From NCBI GenBank assembly GCA_038226665.1, contig JBBRQI010000018.1, positions 1-55,995 of the forward strand: a DNA stretch of 55,995 bases, read 5' to 3'. The notes under the pieces are model-generated. The model searched no databases, was not told the DNA's origin, and saw nothing but the letters and a program-made list of their open reading frames with translations. A program made the translations under genes and the position numbers. Below are positions 7,995 through 16,239 of this stretch, in pieces (positions within the stretch are counted from its first letter, which is position 1; each line of letters opens with the position of its first letter). The stretch comes from SZAS-103 sp038226665 (GTDB taxonomy: Bacteria > Pseudomonadota > Gammaproteobacteria > Xanthomonadales > Xanthomonadaceae).

Positions 7995-9172
7995 GCGAAA
8001 AGAACTGCTGCGTTTGCGCGGCCAAGTTGGGCGATGCCCTGTATATGTCGCCTGCCAGAAGGTCGTTGACTTCGCTGTGCCAGACCCATCCGTCGGCGAC
8101 CATCGTCCATGCATGCGCGGAATGCGGGCACGTGCAGAGCGATCCGATCGCGGACGTCGACGCCTACTACGATGCGGACTACGACATTCTCGTCGCCAGC
8201 GAGGAAGAGGACCAAGTCTACGAAATCGTGGACGGCAATCCAGTGTATCGGACCGCACACCAGGTCGCGACCTTACTCGACAAAGTGTCGTTGCCGCCGA
8301 ATGCAAACCTGCTCGACTACGGTTGCGCCAAGAGCTCGACGATAAAAATGCTCTGTTCGAGCGCGCCACGCTTCACGCCGCACCTGTTCGACGTCAGCGC
8401 CCGCTACATTCCGTTCTGGAAAAGCTTCGTCGACGAATCCAACTGGTCGGTGCATGCGGTCAAGCCGGGGTGGGAAGCGCGCTTCGACATCGTGACGTCG
8501 TTCTTTTCGATGGAGCACATCCCCCGGCCGGCGGCGTCGATGCGCGAGATCGCCGGCCTGCTCAAGCCGGGCGGCGTCTTCTACGCGATCGTGCCGAACG
8601 TGTTCACCAACATCGCCGACTTCATCGTGGTGGATCACTGCAACCACTTCACCGAAACGTCGCTTGCGCGGCTGGTTGGCGACGCCGGGCTCAATATGCG
8701 TGCCATCGATGCGCGCGCACATCGCGGCGCGTACGTGGTGGTGGCTACGAAGCCGGCTTCCGGCGAAGCGACGCGGCCGAAGCGCGACGCCGCCGCAATC
8801 GGACGCGTGAAAGCCGAGAGCGTGCGCATTGCGGATTTCTGGCGCGGCGCATCGAAGCGCATCCGTGCCTATGAGAGCACGCTGGCGGCTGAGGAACGCG
8901 TCGGCGTGTACGGAGCCGGTTTCTACGCTGCCTTCATCGCGGCTAACATGACTGCTCCCGGACGCATCGCCTGTTACCTTGACCAGAATTCATTCCTGCA
9001 AGGCAAAACCATGGGCGGAAAGCCCATTCTTCCACCAGGCTCGTTGCCGGAGGACATTCGTACCTTGCTGGTCGGGCTCAATCCGGCGCATGCGCAGAGC
9101 ATCATCGCGGAGATTCCGACGCTGGCCGCGCGCGAGCTGCACTATTTCTACCTGCAGGAGGCTGCGTGCTGA
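7991..9172 (+). CDS. C-methyltransferase-like SAM protein with zinc-binding N-terminus
   Basis: 393 residues, ATG at 7991 (ATGA overlap). The architecture matches the protein at 4790-6013: N-terminal Cys pairs (CCVC, CAEC), a SAM-binding domain (LLDYGCAKSS) and a C-terminal nucleotide-binding-like domain with GVYGAGFYAA. In place of the catalytic YHEHF block of TylCIII enzymes it has DHCNHFTETSL. The active site is therefore altered and the reaction may differ, for example O-methylation or a non-catalytic role. It overlaps the GNAT gene by 7 bases. Function beyond membership of the methyltransferase fold is not assigned. Confidence 0.8.
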   Translation: MSEKNCCVCAAKLGDALYMSPARRSLTSLCQTHPSATIVHACAECGHVQSDPIADVDAYYDADYDILVASEEEDQVYEIVDGNPVYRTAHQVATLLDKVSLPPNANLLDYGCAKSSTIKMLCSSAPRFTPHLFDVSARYIPFWKSFVDESNWSVHAVKPGWEARFDIVTSFFSMEHIPRPAASMREIAGLLKPGGVFYAIVPNVFTNIADFIVVDHCNHFTETSLARLVGDAGLNMRAIDARAHRGAYVVVATKPASGEATRPKRDAAAIGRVKAESVRIADFWRGASKRIRAYESTLAAEERVGVYGAGFYAAFIAANMTAPGRIACYLDQNSFLQGKTMGGKPILPPGSLPEDIRTLLVGLNPAHAQSIIAEIPTLAARELHYFYLQEAAC

Positions 9173-9681
9173 CTGGAGAAACCATCCTCCTGCGCGAATG
9201 GCGCGAGTCCGATCTCGCCGCGCTGGCTGCGTTGCGCAACGACATCGGCCTGCAGACGCTGCTGATGAGCCAGCCCAAGCCGAACTCGGTGGAACGGGTG
9301 CGCGCGTGGCTCACGGGTCGGTCGGGGCACGACGACCTCGTTTTCTTCGTGATCGCTTCGCGTGCGGACGACGCGGCGCTTGGCTACGTGCAAGTCACCA
9401 ACATCGACACGTTCCATGGCCATGGCGAACTGGGCATCTGCCTGTCGCCCGATGCGCACGGGAAGGACCTCGCGCGCGATGCCTGCGGGATGCTGGAAGC
9501 GTACTTGGTGAAGAATCTCGTCCTGCGCAAGCTGACCTTGAAGGTGCTCGTCGACAACCAGCGTGCGATCGGTTTCTACCGCAAGTTCGGATATCGCGAT
9601 GTCGGCGCGCTGGAACGCCATCACCGCACCGCCGAGGGTTATCACGACGTGCTGGTCATGGAGCGCCACCTGCCTTCATGA
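9166..9681 (+). CDS. GNAT-family N-acetyltransferase (RimJ/RimL type)
   Basis: 171 residues from a GTG at 9166, overlapping the previous stop. The pattern is a RimJ/RimL-like GNAT fold: ILLREWRESDLAAL at the N-terminus, an acetyl-CoA loop region around LGICLSPDAHGKDLARDA, and the family-typical VLVDNQRAIGFYRKFGY near the C-terminus. In this operon it most likely acylates the amino group installed by the aminotransferase at 6010-7137, giving an N-acyl amino sugar. This is inferred from neighbours. Its stop overlaps the next start (ATGA at 9678). Confidence 0.85.
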   Translation: MLTGETILLREWRESDLAALAALRNDIGLQTLLMSQPKPNSVERVRAWLTGRSGHDDLVFFVIASRADDAALGYVQVTNIDTFHGHGELGICLSPDAHGKDLARDACGMLEAYLVKNLVLRKLTLKVLVDNQRAIGFYRKFGYRDVGALERHHRTAEGYHDVLVMERHLPS

Positions 9682-10397
9682 ACGTTGTGATTTCGCAACC
9701 CATGCTGTTCCCGTGGGTCGGAATGCTCGAGCAGGTCCGGCTCGCCGATGCCTACGTGCATTACAGCGATGTGCAGTTCTCCAAGGGCAGCTTCGTGAAC
9801 CGCGTGCAGGTCAAGACGGCGCAAGGGATCAAGTGGATGACGGTCCCGGTCGCCATCCGTCTCGGACAGCGCATCGACGAAACCCGGATCGACGCAAGCC
9901 GCGACTGGAAGCGGTCGCATCTGTCGATGCTCGCGGACGCCTACGGCACATGCCCCCATTTCGAAGACATGATGACGCTGGTGCGCTCGGTGTACGACAC
10001 GGAGCATGCGCACATCGGCAGTCTGAGCGAGGCATCGCTGATGGCGGTGTGCGGATATTTCGGGCTCGATCGGGGCCGCACGTTCGTCCACTCGGATGCG
10101 CTCGGGGTCGATGGAGCCAGCAGCCGTCGCGTCCTCGACATCGTGCTGGCGGTCGGCGGTTATCGCTACATCACCGGGCATGGCGCAAGGAATTACCTGG
10201 ACCATAGCCTGTTCGAGGAGGACGGCGTGCGCGTGGAGTACATGGATTACCAGCGATTGCCCTATGCTCAGCAGCATGGGCCATTCACACCTTACGTCAG
10301 CGTCCTCGACCTGATCGCCAACTGTGGCTCCGAGGGTGGCAGGCTCATCTGCTCGGGTTCTGTCTACTGGAAGGAGTTCATCGATGGAACCGAATGA
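9678..10397 (+). CDS. WbqC-like family protein
   Basis: 239 residues from the ATG at 9678 (ATGA overlap). The N-terminus VVISQPMLFPWVGMLEQ and the following block ending FVNRVQVK match the WbqC family (PF08889), which is common in O-antigen and other surface-glycan loci. The biochemical activity of the family is poorly defined, and amide or amino-acid decoration of sugars has been suggested. No signal peptide or membrane segment is seen, so it is probably cytoplasmic. The 3' end overlaps the next gene by 14 bases. Frame and start are clear; the function is not. Confidence 0.85.
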   Translation: MNVVISQPMLFPWVGMLEQVRLADAYVHYSDVQFSKGSFVNRVQVKTAQGIKWMTVPVAIRLGQRIDETRIDASRDWKRSHLSMLADAYGTCPHFEDMMTLVRSVYDTEHAHIGSLSEASLMAVCGYFGLDRGRTFVHSDALGVDGASSRRVLDIVLAVGGYRYITGHGARNYLDHSLFEEDGVRVEYMDYQRLPYAQQHGPFTPYVSVLDLIANCGSEGGRLICSGSVYWKEFIDGTE

Positions 10398-11196
10398 TCA
10401 GTTTCGCGATGAGGTTCGGCAGAACATCGAAGGCTTGGTGCGCGACAAGCAGCTACAGAAGGCATCCAGGGACTGGATACGCGATATCGCGCCACACCGT
10501 TACGCGTACAACTTCAGCTGGATGGGACGACCCATCATCCAGCTGCCGCAAGACATGGTTGCCATGCAGGAACTGATCTGGGAGATCAAGCCCGACCTGG
10601 TCATCGAAGCCGGTATCGCCCACGGTGGTTCGCTGATCCTGAGCGCTTCCATGCTGGCGCTGCTCGATTACTGCGACGCGGTTGCAACTGGACAGCCACT
10701 CGATCCCAAGGCCACCACGCGCCGCGTGCTGGGCATCGACATCGACATCCGCGCGCACAATCGCGCGGCGATAGAGGCGCATCCGCTGGCGCATCGCATT
10801 GACATGATCGAGGGTTCGTCGATTGCGCCGGAAACCGTCGCGAAGGTCCGCGCCGCCGCTAAAGGCAGCGAACGCGTGATGGTCATCCTCGATTCTAACC
10901 ACACCCACGAACACGTCCTAGCCGAACTCGAAGCGTATGCGCCGCTGGTGAGCATGGGCAGCTATTGCGTCGTGTTCGACACCCTTATTGAAGACATGCC
11001 GGCAGGATCGTTCCCCGATCGCCCGTGGGATGTTGGCGACAATCCCAAGACGGCGGTATGGGAATACCTTCGCCTGCTCGGCCAGGAAGGACGCACGGCG
11101 GCCGATGGGGGAAAGTTGAATCTGGAAATCGACAAAGGCATCGAGTGCAAGCTGCTGATCACGGTCGCTCCCGACGGCTACCTCAAGCGGGTCTGA
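10384..11196 (+). CDS. CmcI-type methyltransferase (cephalosporin hydroxylase family)
   Basis: 270 residues; the ATG at 10384 lies 11 bases after GGAAGGAG, a good ribosome binding site, and within the end of the WbqC-like gene. The SAM-binding segment is VIEAGIAHGGSLIL, followed by GIDIDIR and MVILDSNHTHEHV. These are the blocks of the CmcI family (PF04989), which includes rhamnosyl O-methyltransferases of glycolipids. It is probably an O-methyltransferase for the glycan made here. It is the last gene of the overlapping series; a convergent gene ends 50 bases downstream at 11247. Acceptor unknown. Confidence 0.86.
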   Translation: MEPNDQFRDEVRQNIEGLVRDKQLQKASRDWIRDIAPHRYAYNFSWMGRPIIQLPQDMVAMQELIWEIKPDLVIEAGIAHGGSLILSASMLALLDYCDAVATGQPLDPKATTRRVLGIDIDIRAHNRAAIEAHPLAHRIDMIEGSSIAPETVAKVRAAAKGSERVMVILDSNHTHEHVLAELEAYAPLVSMGSYCVVFDTLIEDMPAGSFPDRPWDVGDNPKTAVWEYLRLLGQEGRTAADGGKLNLEIDKGIECKLLITVAPDGYLKRV

Positions 11197-11246
11197 TGCC
11201 TGCAAAACTTGCTCAATACTCCAGCAGCGTATCCGAGTGTGAGCAG

Positions 11247-13172
11247 TCAGTCCTTTTTACTGTCTACCATTGCAGGGACGATTGACTTCGCCCATGCCAG
11301 TGCATCGTCATTTCCGATCATCGTGGCAAGCTCGCGCAATCCGCTTCGCGCTTCGTCGGGTTTCCCATCGATTGCGAGCAGCAGAATCAGGTTCTCGCGG
11401 TATTTTGGTACCGTCGGCGCAATGCGCACACTTTCGCGCGCCATCGTGACCGCGAGCGCAGGGTCGTGCAGCACATTGACAGCGTAGTTTGCATGGATCG
11501 CAAAAACTTCCGGAGCCGGCGGCAAGCTTGCCATCGCGGCGCGATAGGCGGCCTCCATGCGTTCGCGCGGGTAGTTGCAATAGCCGTCGATCGCGCATCG
11601 GGTGAGCCCGTACAGTGCCGTGATCGCCTGCGCGTCGGGAGTCCGCTTGCGCAGCTTGGCGTCCAGCGAATCCCACCAAGCCTGATTTTCCGGCACTTTC
11701 AGGTGCGCGGCCTGAATCAGCAGCGCCTGCTCGGCCAGCGGCGATGCGTCCGGCAAAGCCGCAGCCTTGGCCAGCACCAGTTGGCTCGCCGGGGTGAATG
11801 GCGAGTGCGGATCGTATTGCGACATCAGCAGGTAGTCGCGGCCAAGTTCGTACTGCGTGCGCGGCGAGTTTGGCTGCTTGGCGACCAGGCTTTGGGTCAG
11901 CCGCAGCGGCTCTTTCCACTCCTGCACGCGCAAGGCGGTCACGAAGCCGAGCCACGCGATCCACGCCGCCGCCAGCACAGGAACAACGCGACGCATGTCC
12001 CGGTGCATTGCCAATGGCTCGCCGGCGGAACACACGGCGAGGATCAAGCCGAAACTCGCGAAGTAATTGCGGTGCTCGAAAACCAGTTCGAGCGGAATAA
12101 CGGTTGCCGTCATCGCGTGCCCCGCAAGAAACCAGCCCAAGCCCAGGCTGGCCATCGGCATGCGCCGGCGCAGCACTATCGCGGCGATCGCCAGTGCGCA
12201 CAGGCCGGCAATCGCGAACGCGGTCGTTGGCGGCGACCAAAAACCCTTCGACAATCCGTAGTCGTCGTAATAGAACCCGAGCTTGCCGAGGTTGGGCAGC
12301 AGGGTCCAGTCAATGTAGCTCCACAGAACGCGCGGTTCGGTCAACAATCGCTGCGACAGCGTGAACGGGCGGAATAGCCAGCCGTTCGGATCGATGAAGG
12401 GCGGTACCAGCACGATTGCAGCAACAATGCCGAGCACCACCAGGCCGACGTGCGTCGCGCGCAGCGCCCGGGCGGTCGTGGCACGTTGCGCACGCCATCG
12501 CAACAAAGCCCATTCCGCGAGCATTGCGTACAACGGCAGCAGCAGAGCCGATTCCTTCGCCAGCAAGCCCAGGCCGGATCCGCAGATCAGGCCTCCGGCG
12601 ATCCAGAGCCATCCAGCCCCGCCATCGAGTTGACGTTCCCTTCCATGCAAGTAGGCCAAGAGGCCGGCAAGCACGAACAGGTTGCACAGGCTTTCCATGC
12701 GTTGCACGACATAAAGAACCGGGGTGAGGTTGATCGGTGCGAGCGCCCAGGCTGAGACGACGACCAGCGCGAAGCGATGCCAATGCGCGGATAACGCAGC
12801 AGAGTTGTCGTCCCGGCGAGCGTCGCGCAGGCGCAGCAGCACGAGCGCCAACGCGTAAACCAGTGCGGCGTTAAGCAGGTGGATAACGATATTGACGATT
12901 TTCATCGGCTCGGGATCGAGCCTGGTGAAGTATTCGTTCAGCGCGAAACTCAACGATGCCAGCGGGCGTTTCAGTTCGCTCGATGGCGACGAGAGCGCTG
13001 CTGCTTTCAGTGACGGGACATCGAGCTTGACGATTTGCAAGGCCGGGTTATCGACGATGTTGGCGAAATCGTCGAACAGGAACCCTCCATGCACGCCCGG
13101 CCAATAGATCGCAGCCACGATCAGGATGAGCACGATCGGCGCCAGCCAGTGCGGCGTCCGGTTGGGGGTCAT
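11247..13172 (-). CDS. Polytopic GT-C-like glycosyltransferase with C-terminal TPR-like region (pilin locus, paralogue 1)
   Basis: 641 residues from the ATG at 13172. A longer start is unlikely because it would run into the pilA terminator at 13252-13279. About ten or more hydrophobic segments come first. The first periplasmic loop contains YWPGVHGGFLFDDFANIVDN, with an acidic pair like the catalytic DD/DE of GT-C enzymes (PMT, TMTC). The C-terminal third is soluble, with TPR-like helices (QYELGRDYLLMSQYD). It is homologous to the proteins at 16240-18054 and 18224-20029. Being next to pilA, it may glycosylate pilin or another exported protein. This is inference; polyprenyl-linked donor unknown. 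Confidence 0.75.
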   Translation of the reverse strand: MTPNRTPHWLAPIVLILIVAAIYWPGVHGGFLFDDFANIVDNPALQIVKLDVPSLKAAALSSPSSELKRPLASLSFALNEYFTRLDPEPMKIVNIVIHLLNAALVYALALVLLRLRDARRDDNSAALSAHWHRFALVVVSAWALAPINLTPVLYVVQRMESLCNLFVLAGLLAYLHGRERQLDGGAGWLWIAGGLICGSGLGLLAKESALLLPLYAMLAEWALLRWRAQRATTARALRATHVGLVVLGIVAAIVLVPPFIDPNGWLFRPFTLSQRLLTEPRVLWSYIDWTLLPNLGKLGFYYDDYGLSKGFWSPPTTAFAIAGLCALAIAAIVLRRRMPMASLGLGWFLAGHAMTATVIPLELVFEHRNYFASFGLILAVCSAGEPLAMHRDMRRVVPVLAAAWIAWLGFVTALRVQEWKEPLRLTQSLVAKQPNSPRTQYELGRDYLLMSQYDPHSPFTPASQLVLAKAAALPDASPLAEQALLIQAAHLKVPENQAWWDSLDAKLRKRTPDAQAITALYGLTRCAIDGYCNYPRERMEAAYRAAMASLPPAPEVFAIHANYAVNVLHDPALAVTMARESVRIAPTVPKYRENLILLLAIDGKPDEARSGLRELATMIGNDDALAWAKSIVPAMVDSKKD

Positions 13173-13251
13173 CGCGACAGATTGCCGGTAGGGGAGGATG
13201 GGGAGGCTGGGCATGATCGCGTCTGGTCGAATCCTGAACCACGGCCAAAAC

Positions 13252-13279
13252 AAAAAAAGGGCCACCTCGCGGTGGCCCT
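13252..13279 (-). terminator. Rho-independent terminator of pilA
   Basis: On the minus strand an 8-bp GC-rich stem (GGGCCACC with GGTGGCCC, plus one A-T pair) closes a TCGC-type tetraloop and is followed by seven U. It lies 38 bases after the pilA stop and before the start of the downstream membrane protein gene. It should end most pilA transcripts, which explains how a highly expressed pilin can precede a weakly expressed enzyme. Confidence 0.9.
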
Positions 13280-13316
13280 CGATGCTGCATTGGATGCAGC
13301 GCTATTGCAAACCGGA

Positions 13317-13763
13317 TTAACGGCAGACGGTCGGCAAGTACTTCGGCGGAATGGTGGTACCCGTCTTGCACTCCCAGGTCGTGCTGCCAGCGCCGCCGGT
13401 ACCGTTGAACTGCAGCTTGGAGCCGCTGATCTTCGCGTTCGCGGGAACGGAACCGCCCATGAGAACAGTGATGATGCCGCCGCCGGTGCTGCCGGTGACG
13501 GTCACGCTGGTCACGTAGTTGCCCTTGATGCTGGCCGCACCAGCCACGCCTGCCGAGCCGTTGTTGCCCGGGAAATAGCCCTTGTTTGCAAAGAACTCGG
13601 CGAGCGCGGTCTTGCTGCCTTCGGCGAGGCTGGAGCCTTCCGAAACCTGCGAGCGGATCACGTAATCCTGGTAAGCCGGAATCGCGATCGCGGCGAGGAT
13701 GGCGATGATCGCGACAACGATCATCAGTTCGATCAGGGTGAAACCTTTCTGGATCTTGTTCAT
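13317..13763 (-). CDS. pilA: Type IV major pilin-like prepilin
   Basis: 148 residues. The ATG at 13763 follows AAGGACTCACC, a good ribosome binding site; an upstream in-frame start would precede the leader and is rejected. The 7-residue leader MNKIQKG is followed by FTLIELMIVVAIIAILAAIA, so PilD would cut after Gly7 and methylate Phe1 of the mature protein, with Glu5 conserved. Two C-terminal Cys (132 and 147) can form the disulfide loop, which contains PPKYLP. It forms the shaft of type IV pili. It has its own sigma-54 promoter (13870-13886) and a strong terminator. It may be a glycosylation substrate of the adjacent GT-C proteins. Confidence 0.93.
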   Translation of the reverse strand: MNKIQKGFTLIELMIVVAIIAILAAIAIPAYQDYVIRSQVSEGSSLAEGSKTALAEFFANKGYFPGNNGSAGVAGAASIKGNYVTSVTVTGSTGGGIITVLMGGSVPANAKISGSKLQFNGTGGAGSTTWECKTGTTIPPKYLPTVCR

Positions 13764-13869
13764 GGTGAGTCCTTTTGGTGGTGAGTTAGCTAACCGTGCG
13801 CGCCCCACTGTTCGTTCGCGGATCGCGTCCATGACCGGAACGAACCGGAGTGCGTGCAGAAAGGATTAC

Positions 13870-13886
13870 TGCAAACGCCGTGCCAA
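13870..13886 (-). promoter_or_regulatory. Sigma-54 (RpoN) promoter of pilA
   Basis: The minus strand reads TTGGCACGGCGTTTGCA. This is the -24/-12 consensus TGGCACG-N4-TTGCA with GG and GC separated by exactly 10 bases. Transcription would start near 13858, giving a leader of about 95 bases before the pilA ATG. PilR, encoded nearby, is the expected activator. Confidence 0.9.
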
Positions 13887-13977
13887 CCCCATTTCGTGAC
13901 GCGCGGCACAGTCGTAGCGGGGCAAGGATGATCGGGTTCGATTGCTTAGTCAATCAGCGCTTTCTTGGGTCATAAAG

Positions 13978-13992
13978 TGACGCGATGCGTCA
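13978..13992 (-). terminator. Possible weak terminator after the second pilin gene
   Basis: TGACGC and GCGTCA form a 6-bp stem with a 3-base loop about 26 bases downstream of the second pilin stop. On the minus strand it is followed by CTTTATG, only a short U tract. Termination is possible but weak. The site separates the second pilin gene from the sigma-54 promoter of pilA. Confidence 0.35.
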
Positions 13993-14017
13993 GTGACATT
14001 GGTTTACAGCGGGCGCA

Positions 14018-14485
14018 TCACGGCCTGCACAGCGGAGGCAAGTATTTGGGCTGAACCGTATTGGCTGCGTTGTTGCATCTCCACTGCATCGAGCCGGCGT
14101 TCGGGCTTGGGATCAGGAGAACAACGGCACCATTGATGGCGTTGTTGGCCTGCTGCGGGCTTTGGCTGGAGAACGTGACCTTGATCCAGCCGGCTCCGCC
14201 AGCAGGGTCGCCGATGTCCACCTGCTTTACATAGTTGCCGTTGATGCTGGCTGCGGCAGGCAGGCTGATCGAAGCCGCCGAATGCGGCATGTAGCCCTTT
14301 TCCGTGTAGAACTCGGTGATCTGGGCTTTGGTACCGCCCACCTGGCTTAGCGCCAAGCCTTCGGCCACCTGTGCACGGATCAGGTAATCCTGGTAGGCCG
14401 GAATCGCGATCGCGGCGAGGAGGGCGATGACCGCGACGACGATCATCAATTCGATCAGGGTGAAACCATGATGGAGATTGCGCAT
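14018..14485 (-). CDS. Second type IV pilin-like prepilin
   Basis: 155 residues, ATG at 14485. Leader MRNLHHG (7 residues, cut after Gly7), then FTLIELMIVVAVIALLAAIA and Glu5 conserved. The C-terminal loop lies between Cys137 and Cys153 and shares PKYLP with pilA. The middle (about residues 50-130) differs strongly from pilA, so this is a diverged paralogue rather than a recent duplicate. It has a separate sigma-54 promoter at 14512-14528, so both pilins are expected to be PilR-dependent. It could be an alternative major pilin or a minor pilin; which of the two is dominant cannot be told. Confidence 0.9.
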   Translation of the reverse strand: MRNLHHGFTLIELMIVVAVIALLAAIAIPAYQDYLIRAQVAEGLALSQVGGTKAQITEFYTEKGYMPHSAASISLPAAASINGNYVKQVDIGDPAGGAGWIKVTFSSQSPQQANNAINGAVVLLIPSPNAGSMQWRCNNAANTVQPKYLPPLCRP

Positions 14486-14511
14486 GGGAATCGTCCGTGT
14501 CTGCAGTAGCT

Positions 14512-14528
14512 ATGCAAATCCCATGCCG
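14512..14528 (-). promoter_or_regulatory. Sigma-54 promoter of the second pilin gene
   Basis: The minus strand reads CGGCATGGGATTTGCAT. GG and GC are 10 bases apart, and the element differs from the consensus TGGCACG-N4-TTGCA at two positions of the -24 box. The predicted start is near 14502, leaving only about 17 leader bases before the ATG at 14485, with no strong Shine-Dalgarno sequence. PilR, whose gene ends 50 bases upstream, is the likely activator. Confidence 0.82.
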
Positions 14529-14577
14529 TCATTGAAAAGTTATGACATCCATCAACAATGTGCCTGAAGGAAACCCC

Positions 14578-15993
14578 TTACTCGATCGCCAGTTTCTTGA
14601 GCTTGTAACGCAGCGCGCGGAAGGTGATGCCGAGTTTGGCGGCGGCTTTGGTCTTGTTGTACCGGCATTCCTCGAGCGCGCGCACGATGGCTTCGCGTTC
14701 GAGGGACTCCATGTGTTTTGGCAGCGCGTCGTTCGTGGTCGCCGCACTCGAGTCCTGGTCGGCCGGCATGCGAAATGTCGGGTGTTCGCCGGTAACGCGC
14801 AGAATGGGCGGCGCCGCAACGAAAGTGCCGATCGGACGCCCGGCCGAGGCGATCGGCAGGCGCAAGTCGGAGCGCTGGATCGTGTCGCCTTCGCACAGTG
14901 CGGTGGCGCGCTCGAGGATGTTCTCCAGTTCGCGTACGTTGCCGGGGAACGGATATTCGCATAAAGCCTTCATCGCGTCGGCGTCGAGTTGCGGCAGTTG
15001 TTCGCCGATGTCGGCGGACAGGCGGCGCAGGATGGCGTCCACCAGCAGCGGGATGTCGTTGCCGCGTTCGCGCAGCGGCGGCACGCGCAGTTCGATCACG
15101 TTGAGCCGGTAGAACAGGTCGTGGCGGAAGCGATTGTCCTCGACCAGTTGCGCGAGGTCCTTGTGGGTCGCCGACAAGATGCGCACATCGACCGGCACTT
15201 CGCCCGGCGCGCCGACCGCACGAACGGATTTTTCCTGGATCACACGCAACAGCTTGACTTGCATGTGCAGTGGCAGCTCGGCGACTTCATCGAGGAAAAG
15301 CGTGCCGCCGTTCGCCGCCTGGAACAGGCCATCCTTGTCCGCATGCGCGCCGGTAAAGCTGCCTTTCTTGTGGCCGAAGAATTCGCTTTCCATCAGCTCG
15401 GCTGGAATGGCGCCGCAGTTCACCGGCACGAAGGGTCCGGTCGCGCGCGGACCTTGTTCGTGGATCAATCGCGCGACGCGTTCCTTGCCCGCACCGGATT
15501 CGCCAGCGATATACACAGGCGCCTGGTTGCGCGCGAGCTTGGCGATGGTCTGTCGCAATTGCAGCATCACCGGTGATTCGCCGGTCAGTGCGGATGGGGA
15601 GGGCGCTGCGGCACGACGCTGCTTGTGCAGGTCCAGCGCGTTGTTCACGAGCCGGCGCAGCACCGCCAGGTCGACCGGCTTGGACACGAAGTCGAAAGCG
15701 CCGGCCTTGAGCGCATCGACTGCGGCTTCGACATTGCCGTAAGCCGTGATCATCGCGACGGGAGTATCCGGATAACGTCCGACGATATGGGCGATCAGCT
15801 CAAGCCCGCTGCCGTCGGGCAGGCGCATGTCGGTGAGGCACAGGTCGTAATTGTGCTCGGCGAGTTGGGCGCGCGCGCTGGCGACATCGGCGGCGGTATC
15901 CACGCGCAGACCCATCCGACCCAAGGTGAGCGCCAGCAACTCGCGGATGTCGCGTTCGTCGTCGATCACCAGTGCGCTGCGCGCGTTCGCCAT
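14578..15993 (-). CDS. pilR: Sigma-54-dependent response regulator PilR
   Basis: 471 residues. Receiver domain at about 6-120 with phospho-acceptor Asp55 (TDMRLPDGSG) and conserved Lys in SKPVD. AAA+ domain at about 145-380 with Walker A GESGAGKERV and the sigma-54 contact loop GSFTGA. Fis-type helix-turn-helix at the end (NKTKAAAKLGITFRALRYKL). It activates pilA transcription with RpoN when phosphorylated by PilS. It sits directly upstream of the second pilin gene. Unlike the usual adjacent pilS-pilR pair, about 4 kb with two membrane protein genes separate it from pilS; a 246-base gap upstream could hold its own promoter. Confidence 0.94.
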   Translation of the reverse strand: MANARSALVIDDERDIRELLALTLGRMGLRVDTAADVASARAQLAEHNYDLCLTDMRLPDGSGLELIAHIVGRYPDTPVAMITAYGNVEAAVDALKAGAFDFVSKPVDLAVLRRLVNNALDLHKQRRAAAPSPSALTGESPVMLQLRQTIAKLARNQAPVYIAGESGAGKERVARLIHEQGPRATGPFVPVNCGAIPAELMESEFFGHKKGSFTGAHADKDGLFQAANGGTLFLDEVAELPLHMQVKLLRVIQEKSVRAVGAPGEVPVDVRILSATHKDLAQLVEDNRFRHDLFYRLNVIELRVPPLRERGNDIPLLVDAILRRLSADIGEQLPQLDADAMKALCEYPFPGNVRELENILERATALCEGDTIQRSDLRLPIASAGRPIGTFVAAPPILRVTGEHPTFRMPADQDSSAATTNDALPKHMESLEREAIVRALEECRYNKTKAAAKLGITFRALRYKLKKLAIE

Positions 15994-16239
15994 CGTTGCC
16001 GCTGCCTCCGCCGATTTGAGTTCGTCGCCCTTGTCGGCACATTAGCCGATGCGCGGCGACCGGGCCAGCCTCAACACTGCGCGAGAGTGGCTCAATTTGA
16101 ACCATTCGTGGGTGAGGCCACGGTTCGAGATGCCGACCTCAATCTACGCTCCTGATGTTGCATGCTCCCACCAATGATCGATTAAAGCGCGCGAGGGCGA
16201 TGCAAAGACGGCTTCCGTCATCGGGCAGGGCGAAGCCAT

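Noticed and set aside
13764..13832. Upstream in-frame extension of pilA
   Set aside because: The prepilin leader requires the start at 13763, which has a good ribosome binding site.
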